In this document: piece after piece, positions 1-7,745 of the stretch | Layout: each line of letters starts with the position of its first letter | Numbering within the stretch: position 1 is the first letter of the stretch | Origin: Methylobacterium hispanicum | GTDB lineage: Bacteria > Pseudomonadota > Alphaproteobacteria > Rhizobiales > Beijerinckiaceae | DNA: 64,000 bases | Direction of reading: 5' to 3' | NCBI RefSeq assembly: GCF_022179285.1 | Contig: NZ_BPQO01000011.1 | Location: 62,001 to 126,000, forward strand | Notes under the pieces: model-generated | What the model saw: the letters and a program-made list of their open reading frames with translations, nothing else | What the model was told of the DNA's origin: nothing | The model's database searches: none | Position numbers and translations under genes: made by a program

Positions 1-1138
1 TCGCCGCCTCGCAGGCGCGCGTCGCCTCGGCCAGGAAGGCGGGCAGGCGGGAGAGCGGCACCGAGACATCGTGCTTGATCGAGGCGCCCTCGGCCTTCTG
101 CACCTCGGATAGGCTCTCCCGCAGGTCCCAGAAGGCGTTCGCCTGCGCCTCGCTCGCCGCCAGGGCCGCGTCCGCGAGGAGGCCCGCTGCCTGCGCCCGG
201 GCGAGCAGCCCCTCCATCAGGGTGCCGGCCTCCTCGTCGGAGCGGGTGGTGGAGACCTCCACCAGGGCGTAGGCCGCGTGCGCCCCGGCCAGGGGCCGCC
301 GGGCCCCGGCCCGGTGGCGCAGCACGATCTCCAGGCCGAAGGGTACGATGTACTCGAAGGCGGTGAGGGCCGGGCCGGCCTCCGCCCGCAGGGTCCGGAA
401 CAGGGCGAGGGCGGCCTCGGCCGAGGCGAGGCCGACGAAGGCCACAGCCCGCGAGACCGGCCGGGGATAGAGCTTCAGCACTGCCGCGGTGATCAGCCCG
501 AGGGTCCCCTCCGAACCGAGGAACAGGTGCTTGAGGTCGTAGCCCGCATTGTCCTTGCGCAGGCCCTTCAGCCCGTTCCAGACCCGGCCGTCGGCCAGCA
601 CCACCTCCAGTCCGAGGACGAGGTCCCGGGCGTTGCCGTAGGCGAGGACCGCCGTGCCGCCCGCATTGGTGGAGAGGTTGCCGCCGATGCGGCAGGAGCC
701 TTCGGAGGCCAGGGAGAGCGGGAACAGCATTCCGGCCTCCGAGGCGGCGGCCTGCACGTCGGCCAGCACCATCCCGGCCTCCACCGTGATGCTGGCATTG
801 ACGGGATCGACCGCCCGCAGGCGGTTCAGGCGCGCCAGGGAGAGGACGATGCCCCCCTGCGGCAGGCCGCCGCCGACATGCCCGGTATTGCCACCCTGCG
901 CCACCACCGGCACCCCCGCCTCGGCACAGGCGCGCACCACGAAGGCGACCCCCTCGGTATCGGCGGGCCGCACCACCGCGTGGGTGTGGCCGCGGCGCAA
1001 TCCTCGGGTCTCGGTGAGGTGGGGGGCGAGGTCGACCGGATCGGTGAGGACGTGGGCGGCGCCGAGATGCGCGGCGAGGTGTGCCAGCAGGCGGGAAGGA
1101 TCGGTCACCACGGCACTCGCAACGGCAGGCCTCGGCAC
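1..1138 (-). CDS. FAD-binding oxidoreductase, glycolate oxidase GlcD / D-2-hydroxyacid dehydrogenase type (3' end outside window)
   Basis: Reading the minus strand gives a continuous protein that runs off the left edge. It contains the PCMH-type FAD-binding signatures AQGGNTGHVGG, GMVLADVQ and SEGSCRIGGNLSTNAGG, followed by GLKGLRKDNAGYDLKHLFLG and GSEGTLGLITAA, the usual order in this flavoprotein family. Such enzymes oxidise D-2-hydroxyacids to 2-oxoacids in the cytoplasm. Several GTG codons could serve as start (1138, 1111, 1108); an in-frame stop lies just upstream and no ATG is available, so the start is uncertain. The gene is divergent from the downstream hydrolase gene. The substrate cannot be told from the sequence; D-2-hydroxyglutarate or D-lactate are possibilities. 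Confidence 0.85.
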   Translation of the reverse strand, partial: MPRPAVASAVVTDPSRLLAHLAAHLGAAHVLTDPVDLAPHLTETRGLRRGHTHAVVRPADTEGVAFVVRACAEAGVPVVAQGGNTGHVGGGLPQGGIVLSLARLNRLRAVDPVNASITVEAGMVLADVQAAASEAGMLFPLSLASEGSCRIGGNLSTNAGGTAVLAYGNARDLVLGLEVVLADGRVWNGLKGLRKDNAGYDLKHLFLGSEGTLGLITAAVLKLYPRPVSRAVAFVGLASAEAALALFRTLRAEAGPALTAFEYIVPFGLEIVLRHRAGARRPLAGAHAAYALVEVSTTRSDEEAGTLMEGLLARAQAAGLLADAALAASEAQANAFWDLRESLSEVQKAEGASIKHDVSVPLSRLPAFLAEATRACEAA

Positions 1139-1255
1139 GCGGCGGGATGGCGCGGCTTGGCCTGCCGCCTATGATAGGGATGGCGCGGCGTCCTGTGCAG
1201 GGCGAGCGACCGGGCGCCGCGCCGCATCCGCCCAGAAACGAGGTTGGAGAGACCC

Positions 1256-1954
1256 ATGCTGTCCGTGATCCCGAACCCGCCCCGCATCGCCCTTCCGATC
1301 GTCGGCAGCGACGACCTCTTCCCGGTCCGCCGGGTCTACTGCGTCGGCCGCAACTATGCCGCCCATGCCCGCGAGATGGGCAAGGACCCCGATCGCGAGC
1401 CGCCGTTCTTCTTCATGAAACCCGCCGACACCCTGCAGATCGTGACCGGCACGGAAGCGGTGGACCATCCCTACCCGCCGCGCACCGAGAACTACCATTT
1501 CGAGGTCGAGATGGTGGCGGCCCTCGGCCTGGGCGGCCGCGACATCCCGGAAGCCTCCGCCCTCGACCACGTCTACGGCTACGCCGTCGGCCTCGATATG
1601 ACCCGGCGCGACGTCCAGGACGAGGCCAAGCGCCTGGCGCGCCCCTGGGACCTCGCCAAGTCCGCCGACGCCTCGGCGCCAATCGGGCCGCTGCACCCGG
1701 CCTCGGCCATCGGCCACCCGGTCCAGGGCGCCGTCACCCTGGCGGTGGACGCGGGCGAGCGCCAGCGCGGCGACCTCTCCGAGATGATCTGGTCGATCCC
1801 CGAGCAGGTCGCTCTGCTCTCGACCTATTTCGAGCTGCACCCGGGCGACCTCATCTTCACCGGCACGCCCTCGGGCGTCGGCGCCGTCCGGCGCGGCGAG
1901 ACGATGACGGCCGCCATCGACGGCCTCGGCGCCATCCGCCTGCGCGTCGTCTGA
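1256..1954 (+). CDS. Fumarylacetoacetate hydrolase (FAH) family protein
   Basis: This protein of about 232 residues has the FAH fold signatures: YCVGRNYAAHAREMG near the N-terminus, PFFFMKPADTL, the metal-binding EVEMVAALG (two Glu), YAVGLDMTRRD and the late FTGTPSGVG loop. Family members hydrolyse C-C bonds or decarboxylate acylpyruvates in aromatic and amino-acid catabolism, using a divalent metal. The ATG at 1256 is chosen because GGAGAG sits just upstream; the frame could be extended to a TTG at 1244 but that codon lies within the ribosome-binding site. It is followed after five bases by a NUDIX gene on the same strand. The exact substrate is not determined; the length fits small FAH members such as fumarylpyruvate hydrolase. 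Confidence 0.88.
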   Translation: MLSVIPNPPRIALPIVGSDDLFPVRRVYCVGRNYAAHAREMGKDPDREPPFFFMKPADTLQIVTGTEAVDHPYPPRTENYHFEVEMVAALGLGGRDIPEASALDHVYGYAVGLDMTRRDVQDEAKRLARPWDLAKSADASAPIGPLHPASAIGHPVQGAVTLAVDAGERQRGDLSEMIWSIPEQVALLSTYFELHPGDLIFTGTPSGVGAVRRGETMTAAIDGLGAIRLRVV

Positions 1955-1959
1955 ACCGC

Positions 1960-2436
1960 ATGCTCCTGCAACGCCCCTGGATGCGGCGCCTGATCCACTA
2001 CGGCGCCCTGGCGACGCGCGGCATGACCCTGGGCGTGCGCGGCGTCGCCATCGACGCCGCGGGCCGGGTCTGCCTCGTCCGCCACACCTACGTGTCGGGC
2101 TGGCACCTGCCCGGCGGCGGCATCGAGGCAGGCGAGAGCGCGGTGGTGGCCATGGCCCGGGAGTTCCGCGAGGAGGCCGAGATCGTCGTCGATCCCGGCC
2201 ACTCCCTGCGGCTGCACGGCTTCTACCACAGCCGCGCGGGGGCCGGGCGCGACCACGTCGCCCTCTACGTGGCGGCCGCCTTCGCGGTGCGGGCACCGAA
2301 GCAGCCCGACCGCGAGATCGCCGCCTGCGGCTTCTTCCCCCTCGATGCGCTGCCGGCCGAGACCACAGCCGCCACCCGCGCGCGCCTGCGTGAAATCCGC
2401 GAGGGCCTGCCTCCGTCCGCGCAGTGGCAGCCCTGA
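1960..2436 (+). CDS. NUDIX hydrolase
   Basis: This protein of about 158 residues contains a NUDIX box, beginning GGIEAGE and continuing through AREFREEAE. NUDIX enzymes hydrolyse nucleoside diphosphates linked to another group, with Mg2+ held by the Glu residues of the REx2EE core, which is intact here. The Gly normally near the end of the box (EExGU) is replaced by Glu, a departure that may alter the loop. The start is the ATG at 1960, almost directly after the FAH gene stop, so the two genes are probably one transcript. A stretch of about 135 bases separates it from the tRNA gene. The substrate is unknown. Confidence 0.85.
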   Translation: MLLQRPWMRRLIHYGALATRGMTLGVRGVAIDAAGRVCLVRHTYVSGWHLPGGGIEAGESAVVAMAREFREEAEIVVDPGHSLRLHGFYHSRAGAGRDHVALYVAAAFAVRAPKQPDREIAACGFFPLDALPAETTAATRARLREIREGLPPSAQWQP

Positions 2437-2571
2437 GGGACGGTGCGATGCCGGCAAACGGCCGACGTGGCGAGCGCCTGGATTCAGCGCTTGCAACGCC
2501 CGGCGGAATGGTGTTTAGAGACGCCGTCCGGGGCCGCCGGCGGGTCTTTCCCACCAGCGGCGCGGTTGTGA

Positions 2572-2646
2572 GCGGGTGTAGCTCAGGGGTAGAGCACAAC
2601 CTTGCCAAGGTTGGGGTCGAGGGTTCGAATCCCTTCGCCCGCTCCA
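2572..2646 (+). tRNA. tRNA-Gly, anticodon GCC
   Basis: The sequence folds as a complete cloverleaf. The acceptor arm GCGGGTG pairs with CGCCCGC with one G-T pair; the D arm contains AGCTCAGGGGTAGAGC; the anticodon stem is CAACC/GGTTG with loop CTTGCCAA giving GCC; the T arm contains GGTTCGAATCC. Discriminator T and CCA are encoded. tRNA-Gly genes are common targets of integrating elements in alphaproteobacteria, and the DNA to the right looks accessory. Confidence 0.97.
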
Positions 2647-3748
2647 AAACTTCAATTATTGCAAGTACTTGCAGGATCGTTGCAACACCTCACCCCGGCG
2701 TTGCAGCTTTCCAGGCAGCACCAAGGCGGCACCGGGTATGCCACGCTGCGGGACCCGCGTGTGGGTCCGCTCCCGAAGGAATGGGCAAGCGACGGCTCAC
2801 TCCGATTTTCCGGTTTCGGCCGCGCTGGATCTCCCGACGCCTTAGGCGCCTTCGTAGCTCGATCTCGACCTAGGTGCGGGACACGGGACCTGCGCATTCC
2901 TTCCGACCTGCTCAGAAATCCACTGCCTTCGGTCCAGGCGGGTGTGCCGCTCGTCGATCGGCGATATCCAGGGTCGGAGGCGTTCGACGTTCCAGACGTC
3001 GTCCGCGGCTATGCCGATCCAGGGTACGCTGGTTCCTTCGGTGCTCCGCGGTCCATGCGGGCGCCTCCTCCGCCCGACGGCGAACGCGGTTCAAAAGTGG
3101 GCCGGTGCTTCCTATGCACTCGACACGGGCACATCGGCGGCCGAGATCGCGCGCCGGGCGCGGTCACTCGGTGGGACATCGAGGAGGTCCTGCCGTTCTT
3201 ACGCGCACGAGGTCGCCGTCGGCCCACGAAAAAATCGAAACACCCTTTTGATGGGGGTGCCTTCTCGGCTCACGTGCGGATCGGGTCGATCCACCAACGG
3301 GCCGAAGCGTCGCACGGCGTCCTTCGCCCGCATCCGGATCTCGCATCGCGTATCGACCTGCCGCTCGTCGCGAGGCGGGCCGGGTGTGCGATGCGTCGCC
3401 TGAGGCAGCACCGTCGACCGAGATCGGTCGTCGTGCCATCGCCGCGGTCAGCAGGGCGGGACACGGCGCGACCAGTTGCAGGGCCGCGTGGCGTTCTAGT
3501 CCCGAGGCCGGATGATCGCGGGTTCGGCACGTCGGGTGACTGATCCGTTCGGGCTTGGGTCCGGCGTCTTCCTTGTCCGTAACTTCCTCGGCAACCTATC
3601 GCGAGGCCATGGAAGGTACGGATCGGCGTCGTGCCACCGGTCCGAAATCGGATGCGGCATTTCCGATACGCTTGGCCGCGATCGGTCGTCCAACGCTTTT
3701 GCAGGGCGTCCGCAGCCGTTTCAGGTCGCATCCTGATCGCCGCTTGCA
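2647..3748 (+). other. Gene-poor stretch after the tRNA
   Basis: I see no convincing gene here. Open frames exist on both strands but have arginine- and proline-rich, low-complexity translations without motifs, as expected for GC-rich noncoding DNA. The first bases after the tRNA contain short repeats of TTGCA (2657-2684). Copies of GAAGGAAT occur near 2775 and, inverted, near 2896; this is the motif that recurs in the right half of the window. The stretch could be decayed element DNA. Confidence 0.6.
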
Positions 3749-3765
3749 TGTCGAAAAATTCGACA
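3749..3765. promoter_or_regulatory. Perfect palindrome, candidate operator of the XRE regulator
   Basis: TGTCGAAAAATTCGACA has 7-base arms TGTCGAA/TTCGACA around AAA. A further half-site, TTCGACA, lies at 3791-3797, between the palindrome and the first gene of the operon. The placement directly in front of an operon that encodes an XRE protein and an ImmA/IrrE peptidase fits autoregulation by the XRE protein; this is inferred. It also argues that translation starts at 3802 and not at the upstream in-frame ATG at 3748. Confidence 0.6.
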
Positions 3766-3801
3766 TTATTGTTCTTGGAAAGTCACGGATTTCGACAGGC
3801 C

Positions 3802-4140
3802 ATGACGCTCGCCACGTTCCCCGCTCCATCCGTGTCGTCCTTCCCGACGGCCGAAGTCGAGAAGTGCCTACGCGACGAGCTGATCGAGGCGGTCAAATCG
3901 GAGGCGGCCGTGAAAGGCGACGCCCTGCCGCCCACGCCGGCGGCGATCGCCACGACGAAGTTTCAGATCGACTCCCTGGTGGTCGTCTCGCTGCTCACGG
4001 CGGTCGAAAGTGTCGTCGGCTGCAACCTGCCGGATACCGTCGTACGCGCGGGTGGCTTCACGTCGGTGGAGCAGGCGTTGGAACAGCTTGTTCCACGGAT
4101 CGAGAAGCACTGGGCCAAGATCAACGGAGTGAAGACGTGA
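3802..4140 (+). CDS. Acyl-carrier-protein-like protein
   Basis: This small protein (about 112 residues from the ATG at 3802) carries IDSLVVVSLLTAVE around residues 56-69. It matches the start of helix II of carrier proteins, where the Ser of DSL takes the phosphopantetheine arm (Ser58 here). A following segment, VGCNLPD...GFTSVEQALEQL, resembles the loop and last helix of carrier proteins. No acyl or peptide synthetase gene is nearby, so what it carries is unknown. The stop overlaps the start of the XRE gene. An in-frame ATG at 3748 would place the palindromic operator inside the gene, so the shorter start is preferred. Carrier function is an inference from the motif; the protein could instead be a fold relative with another role. 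Confidence 0.6.
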   Translation: MTLATFPAPSVSSFPTAEVEKCLRDELIEAVKSEAAVKGDALPPTPAAIATTKFQIDSLVVVSLLTAVESVVGCNLPDTVVRAGGFTSVEQALEQLVPRIEKHWAKINGVKT

Positions 4141-4511
4141 ACCAAGCCTCGAGCCCTCCGGGCAGCGACGAGGAGGAACGCAGGAAGCTGGGCGATCGGC
4201 TGAAAGAGGCCAGGAAGTATCTCGGTCTGAAGCAGGAGGAGGTGGCGAACTACCTCAAGATCCCGCGCACTGCCTTGACCGATATCGAGAGTGGCCAGCG
4301 CCGTGTGGAAGCCATCGAGCTGACGCGTTTGGCCAGACTCTACCGCCAACCTGTGGGCTACTTCACCGGAGAAGACGAGGCCTCCTCACAACTGCCGATC
4401 GACGTCGCCCACTTGGCGCGGCAGGCGGCGGCGCTCTCGGAGAAGGACAGAGAGGAGCTCGGTCGCTTCGCGGAGTACCTGCGGGTCAGAGCGCGGCCGG
4501 ATCGAGGCTGA
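4137..4511 (+). CDS. XRE-family helix-turn-helix regulator
   Basis: The 124-residue protein contains an HTH_3 domain at about residues 17-70 (RLKEARKYLGLKQEEVANYL, then IPRTALTDIESGQRRVEAIELTRLARLY). A C-terminal helical part follows, containing AALSEKDREELGRFAEYLR. The GTG start overlaps the stop of the carrier-like gene, which suggests coupled translation. In XRE/ImmA pairs the regulator represses the operon and is cleaved by the ImmA peptidase under stress; the next gene is such a peptidase, three bases downstream. The palindrome at 3749-3765 is the natural candidate for its binding site. Confidence 0.88.
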   Translation: MNQASSPPGSDEEERRKLGDRLKEARKYLGLKQEEVANYLKIPRTALTDIESGQRRVEAIELTRLARLYRQPVGYFTGEDEASSQLPIDVAHLARQAAALSEKDREELGRFAEYLRVRARPDRG

Positions 4512-4514
4512 GCG

Positions 4515-5528
4515 ATGGTCGCGACAACCTACGCAGGAGCGGTCCGGGCCGGTACACAGGCCGCCGCGCGGCTTCATCGGGATCTCGGCATACGATCACG
4601 GGTCGAAGCGCATGGGGGCAATGTCGACGTATTCGGATCGATCGGAGCGCTCGACCTGCCACTCCTTCTGCGTCCTCTGCAGGGACTCCTCGGAGCCTAT
4701 CTGAACGATCCGGCTCCGGGAATCCTCGTGACCACACAGCGCGCCATGAGCATCCAGCGCTTCACGGCAGCCCACGAGCTCGGGCACTTCTCCCTTGGGC
4801 ACGAGCCCAGTCTCGACGACGAGGGAATTCTGCGGCGCATGCCGATGGCTGGTGAGAGGGCGCCGAAATTCCAGGAGGTCGAAGCGGATGCCTTCGCGGT
4901 CGAGTTCATGATGCCGCGTTGGCTCTTCTTCGCACACGCATCGCGTCAGGGCTGGACGGCGAGGGACTTCGTCCGACCCGATCGCGTCTACCAGCTTTCT
5001 CTGCGTCTGGGCGCCAGCTACGCGGCGACCTGCTACACGCTCGCGAGGCATCGTCTGATCACCTCCGGACACGTCGACGCGCTCCTCGAGACGAAACCGC
5101 GGGAACTCAAGGCCGAGCTTCTGGATCCCTACCGCCCAGACGACTATCGAGGCGACGTCTGGCTTCTCACGGAACGCGACGCCGGAACCCGCATCGATGG
5201 AAGCCGCAACGACATCTTCGTGCTCCGCCTGAAGGAGCACAGCGGCGGCGGATATCTGTGGGACATCGATCAGCTCAAAGACAGCGGCTTCGCGATCGTC
5301 GGGGACGAATTGTCGGAGCCACCCGAAGACAGCGTCGGCGACAACGTGCTTCGGCGCGTCACGGCCGCGCCGCCGGACGACTTCCGCGGACTGATCGAAC
5401 TCGCCGAGTTTCGGCCCTGGGATCCCGACGCGCTCCTAACCAAATTGGACGTCGAGATGGACCTGACCGGCCCCGAGGAGGAAGGCCTCTCTCGTGCCGA
5501 GCGGCGGAGCTTGCTTGAGGCGGCATGA
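4515..5528 (+). CDS. ImmA/IrrE-type metallopeptidase with C-terminal chagasin-like (I42) domain
   Basis: Residues 1-200 are an ImmA/IrrE metallopeptidase: HELGH (87-91) is the zinc motif and EVEADAFAVEFMMP (121-134) supplies the third ligand. Residues about 213-305 carry the three loop signatures of chagasin-type cysteine-protease inhibitors in the right order: GGGYLW (244-249; family pattern NPTTGYxW), VGDNV (274-278; GxGG region) and RPW (300-302). Such loops plug the active site of papain-like enzymes. The next gene, overlapping by ATGA, encodes a papain-like protease. I infer a two-step switch: the peptidase acts on the XRE repressor while the tail inhibits the protease. The inhibitor assignment rests on motifs, and the Asn-Pro of the first loop is absent. 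Confidence 0.8.
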   Translation: MVATTYAGAVRAGTQAAARLHRDLGIRSRVEAHGGNVDVFGSIGALDLPLLLRPLQGLLGAYLNDPAPGILVTTQRAMSIQRFTAAHELGHFSLGHEPSLDDEGILRRMPMAGERAPKFQEVEADAFAVEFMMPRWLFFAHASRQGWTARDFVRPDRVYQLSLRLGASYAATCYTLARHRLITSGHVDALLETKPRELKAELLDPYRPDDYRGDVWLLTERDAGTRIDGSRNDIFVLRLKEHSGGGYLWDIDQLKDSGFAIVGDELSEPPEDSVGDNVLRRVTAAPPDDFRGLIELAEFRPWDPDALLTKLDVEMDLTGPEEEGLSRAERRSLLEAA

Positions 5529-6211
5529 GCGGCGTCGAGGTTTTCGTAGACCTGCGGCCGCGCTTCGGTCATGCGCGCGATCAGGGCCCCCGGCCGACCT
5601 GTCTCGCGTTTGCTGCGAGCGACACCCATGCCGGGGTTCGGCCCGGATGGCTCCCCCTTTCGTCCGAGTACGCGTTTCATCGGGCTCAGACGCGCATGGG
5701 TTTCGGTCCGGATGAAGGAGCGACGCTGGCGTCCATGCTGGACGTACTGCGTGAGGACGGGCAGCCGGAGGAGGGCGGTTGGCCCTACCTTCCGGCGACG
5801 CCGGTCGATGCTGCGTCCTGGGTCCCGCCGGGCGACGTCGGCCTTCTGTTCAGACGCGGATCCGAACGTCGCCCGGTCGCCTTCGACATCATCGTGGGCG
5901 AGATCGAGCGCGGCCAGCCGGTCATCGTCCTGATCCAGCTTTCCCGCTCCTTCTTTCGACCGGATGCGGACGGCATGATCCATCCCGCCACCGGCGAAAC
6001 GCCGGAGCCGCAGCGCCGTCACGCCGTGGTCGCCGTCGGCCACGGAAAGGCCGGCGGCCATCGTGCGATCCTGGTGCGGAACAGCTGGGGCGCGAAGTGG
6101 GGCAAGCGAGGCCACGCTTGGCTCACCGAGACGTTTATCGCCCCGCGCATCTACGCTGCCGCGAAACTGACGGAGGATGTCGTTGTATCTCCCGATCCCC
6201 CAGCAGCCTGA
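5525..6211 (+). CDS. Papain-like (C1 family) cysteine protease
   Basis: The 228-residue protein has the catalytic layout of C1 peptidases. DQGPRPTCLAFA (19-30) corresponds to the papain QGxxGSCWAF segment, with nucleophile Cys26 and oxyanion Gln20. HAVVAVGHG (from His166) holds the catalytic His, and VRNSWGAKWGKRGHAWL holds Asn186 of the NSWG motif. No signal peptide or propeptide is visible, so it should act in the cytoplasm, which is unusual for the family. The ATG overlaps the stop of the ImmA-chagasin gene. In this context a cytoplasmic protease held by a linked inhibitor could be a toxic effector; that role is an inference. Confidence 0.83.
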   Translation: MSGVEVFVDLRPRFGHARDQGPRPTCLAFAASDTHAGVRPGWLPLSSEYAFHRAQTRMGFGPDEGATLASMLDVLREDGQPEEGGWPYLPATPVDAASWVPPGDVGLLFRRGSERRPVAFDIIVGEIERGQPVIVLIQLSRSFFRPDADGMIHPATGETPEPQRRHAVVAVGHGKAGGHRAILVRNSWGAKWGKRGHAWLTETFIAPRIYAAAKLTEDVVVSPDPPAA

Positions 6212-6965
6212 CTGCATCAGCGCTTGGCGCGAGGCCGTACGGATGGTCGAAGCGCAGCCGAGCCACTGCGCCTACAACGTCGTCCTCGACATCGCGGACC
6301 CGACGAGGAACACGACGCTGCAGGATCCAGGCGTCGCTCTGGTCGATGACTTCCTCCGCCAACAGGGTCAACAGGCGGTCGGGACCGTGGCGAACACGAT
6401 CTTCCCTGCCAGTCTTTACCACCGATACGGTGCCCCGGCCTTCTTCGACGTCTTCCAGGAACGGGTGTTGAGAAGGGTTCGGCGCAACGAGCGGTGGTCT
6501 GGCTACTACTTCGAGCGGATGATCGACGTTTCGGTGCCGGAAGGGAAGAGCCCGAATCAGCTTTGGGATATCGTCGGACGGATCAACGACAAAAAAGTCA
6601 AATCCCTCAACAAATTCGAGCTTCCATTGTTCGATGCGGCACGCGACGTCGACAATTCACCCTACGGAGGACAATGTCTCAGCTTCCTGAGTTTCAAGGT
6701 GGTGCCCGGAGCGAAGAACAGCGGAAAGAAGCTTGGGCTTACGGCGATGTATCGTAACCACTTCTACGTTGAAAAATTGCTCGGAAACCTCATCGGCCTT
6801 GGGCGTCTGATGGATTTCGTCTGCCGTGAGACGGGCCTCGATCTCGGCGAACTCACGATCGTCTCCACGCGTGCTGAGGTCGATTTGCCGAAGGGCACCC
6901 GTCGCAACGACATCAAGACCCTTCTAAGCCGAGTCCGGGATGCCGGCCAGAAATACGCGGCCTGA
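6177..6965 (+). CDS. Thymidylate-synthase-like protein
   Basis: The 262-residue protein has a C-terminal half that resembles the thymidylate synthase / dCMP hydroxymethylase fold. A Cys (167, in YGGQCLSFLSFKVVP) precedes a strand, then TAMYRNHFYVEKLLGNLIGLGRLMDF follows, like the synthase segment with MYQRS...GLPFN, and GLDLGELTIVSTRAEVD resembles the segment ending in a conserved Asp/His. The start lies inside the C1 protease gene (35-base overlap) behind CGGAGG. Family members transfer one-carbon units to dUMP or dCMP, but several active-site residues differ, so catalytic activity is not assured. It is the last gene of the operon. Confidence 0.6.
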   Translation: MSLYLPIPQQPDCISAWREAVRMVEAQPSHCAYNVVLDIADPTRNTTLQDPGVALVDDFLRQQGQQAVGTVANTIFPASLYHRYGAPAFFDVFQERVLRRVRRNERWSGYYFERMIDVSVPEGKSPNQLWDIVGRINDKKVKSLNKFELPLFDAARDVDNSPYGGQCLSFLSFKVVPGAKNSGKKLGLTAMYRNHFYVEKLLGNLIGLGRLMDFVCRETGLDLGELTIVSTRAEVDLPKGTRRNDIKTLLSRVRDAGQKYAA

Positions 6966-7067
6966 CCGATGCCGGATCGAGGGGGCGCCGCGACCACGTT
7001 CGTCCCGTCGCCGCCGATCGTCTCGGACGGAGTCGCCGGAGCCCTTCCGCAAGGCCCGCATGCGTGT

Positions 7068-7745
7068 TCAGAAGGGCAGGCTCGCAGGCGTCGGCCGCTC
7101 CTTGGTCGTCTGGGCGACACCGTAGAGCGAATGCACGCCAGAGATGAACTCCGCCTGTCCGCCGTAGCTCGGGTGGCGGACGACTGAGAGCGGGATGTCG
7201 ATACCAGAAAGAGCCAGAGCCGCATCGCGCCCGATCGCGACGATGCGCTTGGGCGCGACCATCGCGATCAAGGCCTCCATGAGGCACCACGTGGCGTCGC
7301 GCTCGGCGCGGGTGTGGCATCGGTTCGAGAACGGGTTCTTCGGCTCGTGTGGGTGGAGCGGGAAGACGTTCCATAGGATCGCAGGCTCGCCTATCCGGGC
7401 GAGAACACGCCAGATGATCGCCGCGGTGCGCTCGGCGACGACGGGACCGCGGGTGGCGCGCTTGAGGTCGATGCCGCCCATAAGGGCGCCGGCCGGCTCG
7501 AGATGGACCTCGTCCGTCAGGGGCAATCCGGTCCGGCGGCCGCCGCGATATCCGAGGTCGCGGGCGATCCAGATCGTATCGACGTTGGCGTCGAGCGCCG
7601 CTTCCAGGCAGCGCGTGAGATTGCGTCGACGCACGGTGGCGGCATCGGCGCGATCATGTTCCGGGCAGACGTCTCCGTACGGATTGAAGACCGAGGGCAG
7701 CCGAACTTCGGCGAGCGCTGCAGCGAAGGATGCGGGCGTTCTCAA
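7068..7745 (-). CDS. Uracil-DNA glycosylase family protein
   Basis: The protein (about 225 residues from TTG at 7745) has a segment IARDLGYRGGRRTGLPLTDE, which aligns with the motif-1 region of UDG-superfamily enzymes (GExPGxxxxxxGxPF). It also has LWNVFPLHPHEP and, near the end, VVRHPSYGG, matching the His-Pro-Ser motif that closes the active site. Such enzymes remove damaged or modified bases from DNA. The TTG start overlaps the stop of the upstream MazG-like gene on the same strand (TTGA), so the two are translationally coupled; starts further upstream are possible. The genes face the operon ending at 6965. The base removed cannot be predicted. Confidence 0.72.
   Translation of the reverse strand: MRTPASFAAALAEVRLPSVFNPYGDVCPEHDRADAATVRRRNLTRCLEAALDANVDTIWIARDLGYRGGRRTGLPLTDEVHLEPAGALMGGIDLKRATRGPVVAERTAAIIWRVLARIGEPAILWNVFPLHPHEPKNPFSNRCHTRAERDATWCLMEALIAMVAPKRIVAIGRDAALALSGIDIPLSVVRHPSYGGQAEFISGVHSLYGVAQTTKERPTPASLPF

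Noticed and set aside
2602..3543. Long plus-strand frame starting inside the tRNA gene
   Set aside because: It overlaps the tRNA, and the translation is arginine- and proline-rich without any motif.
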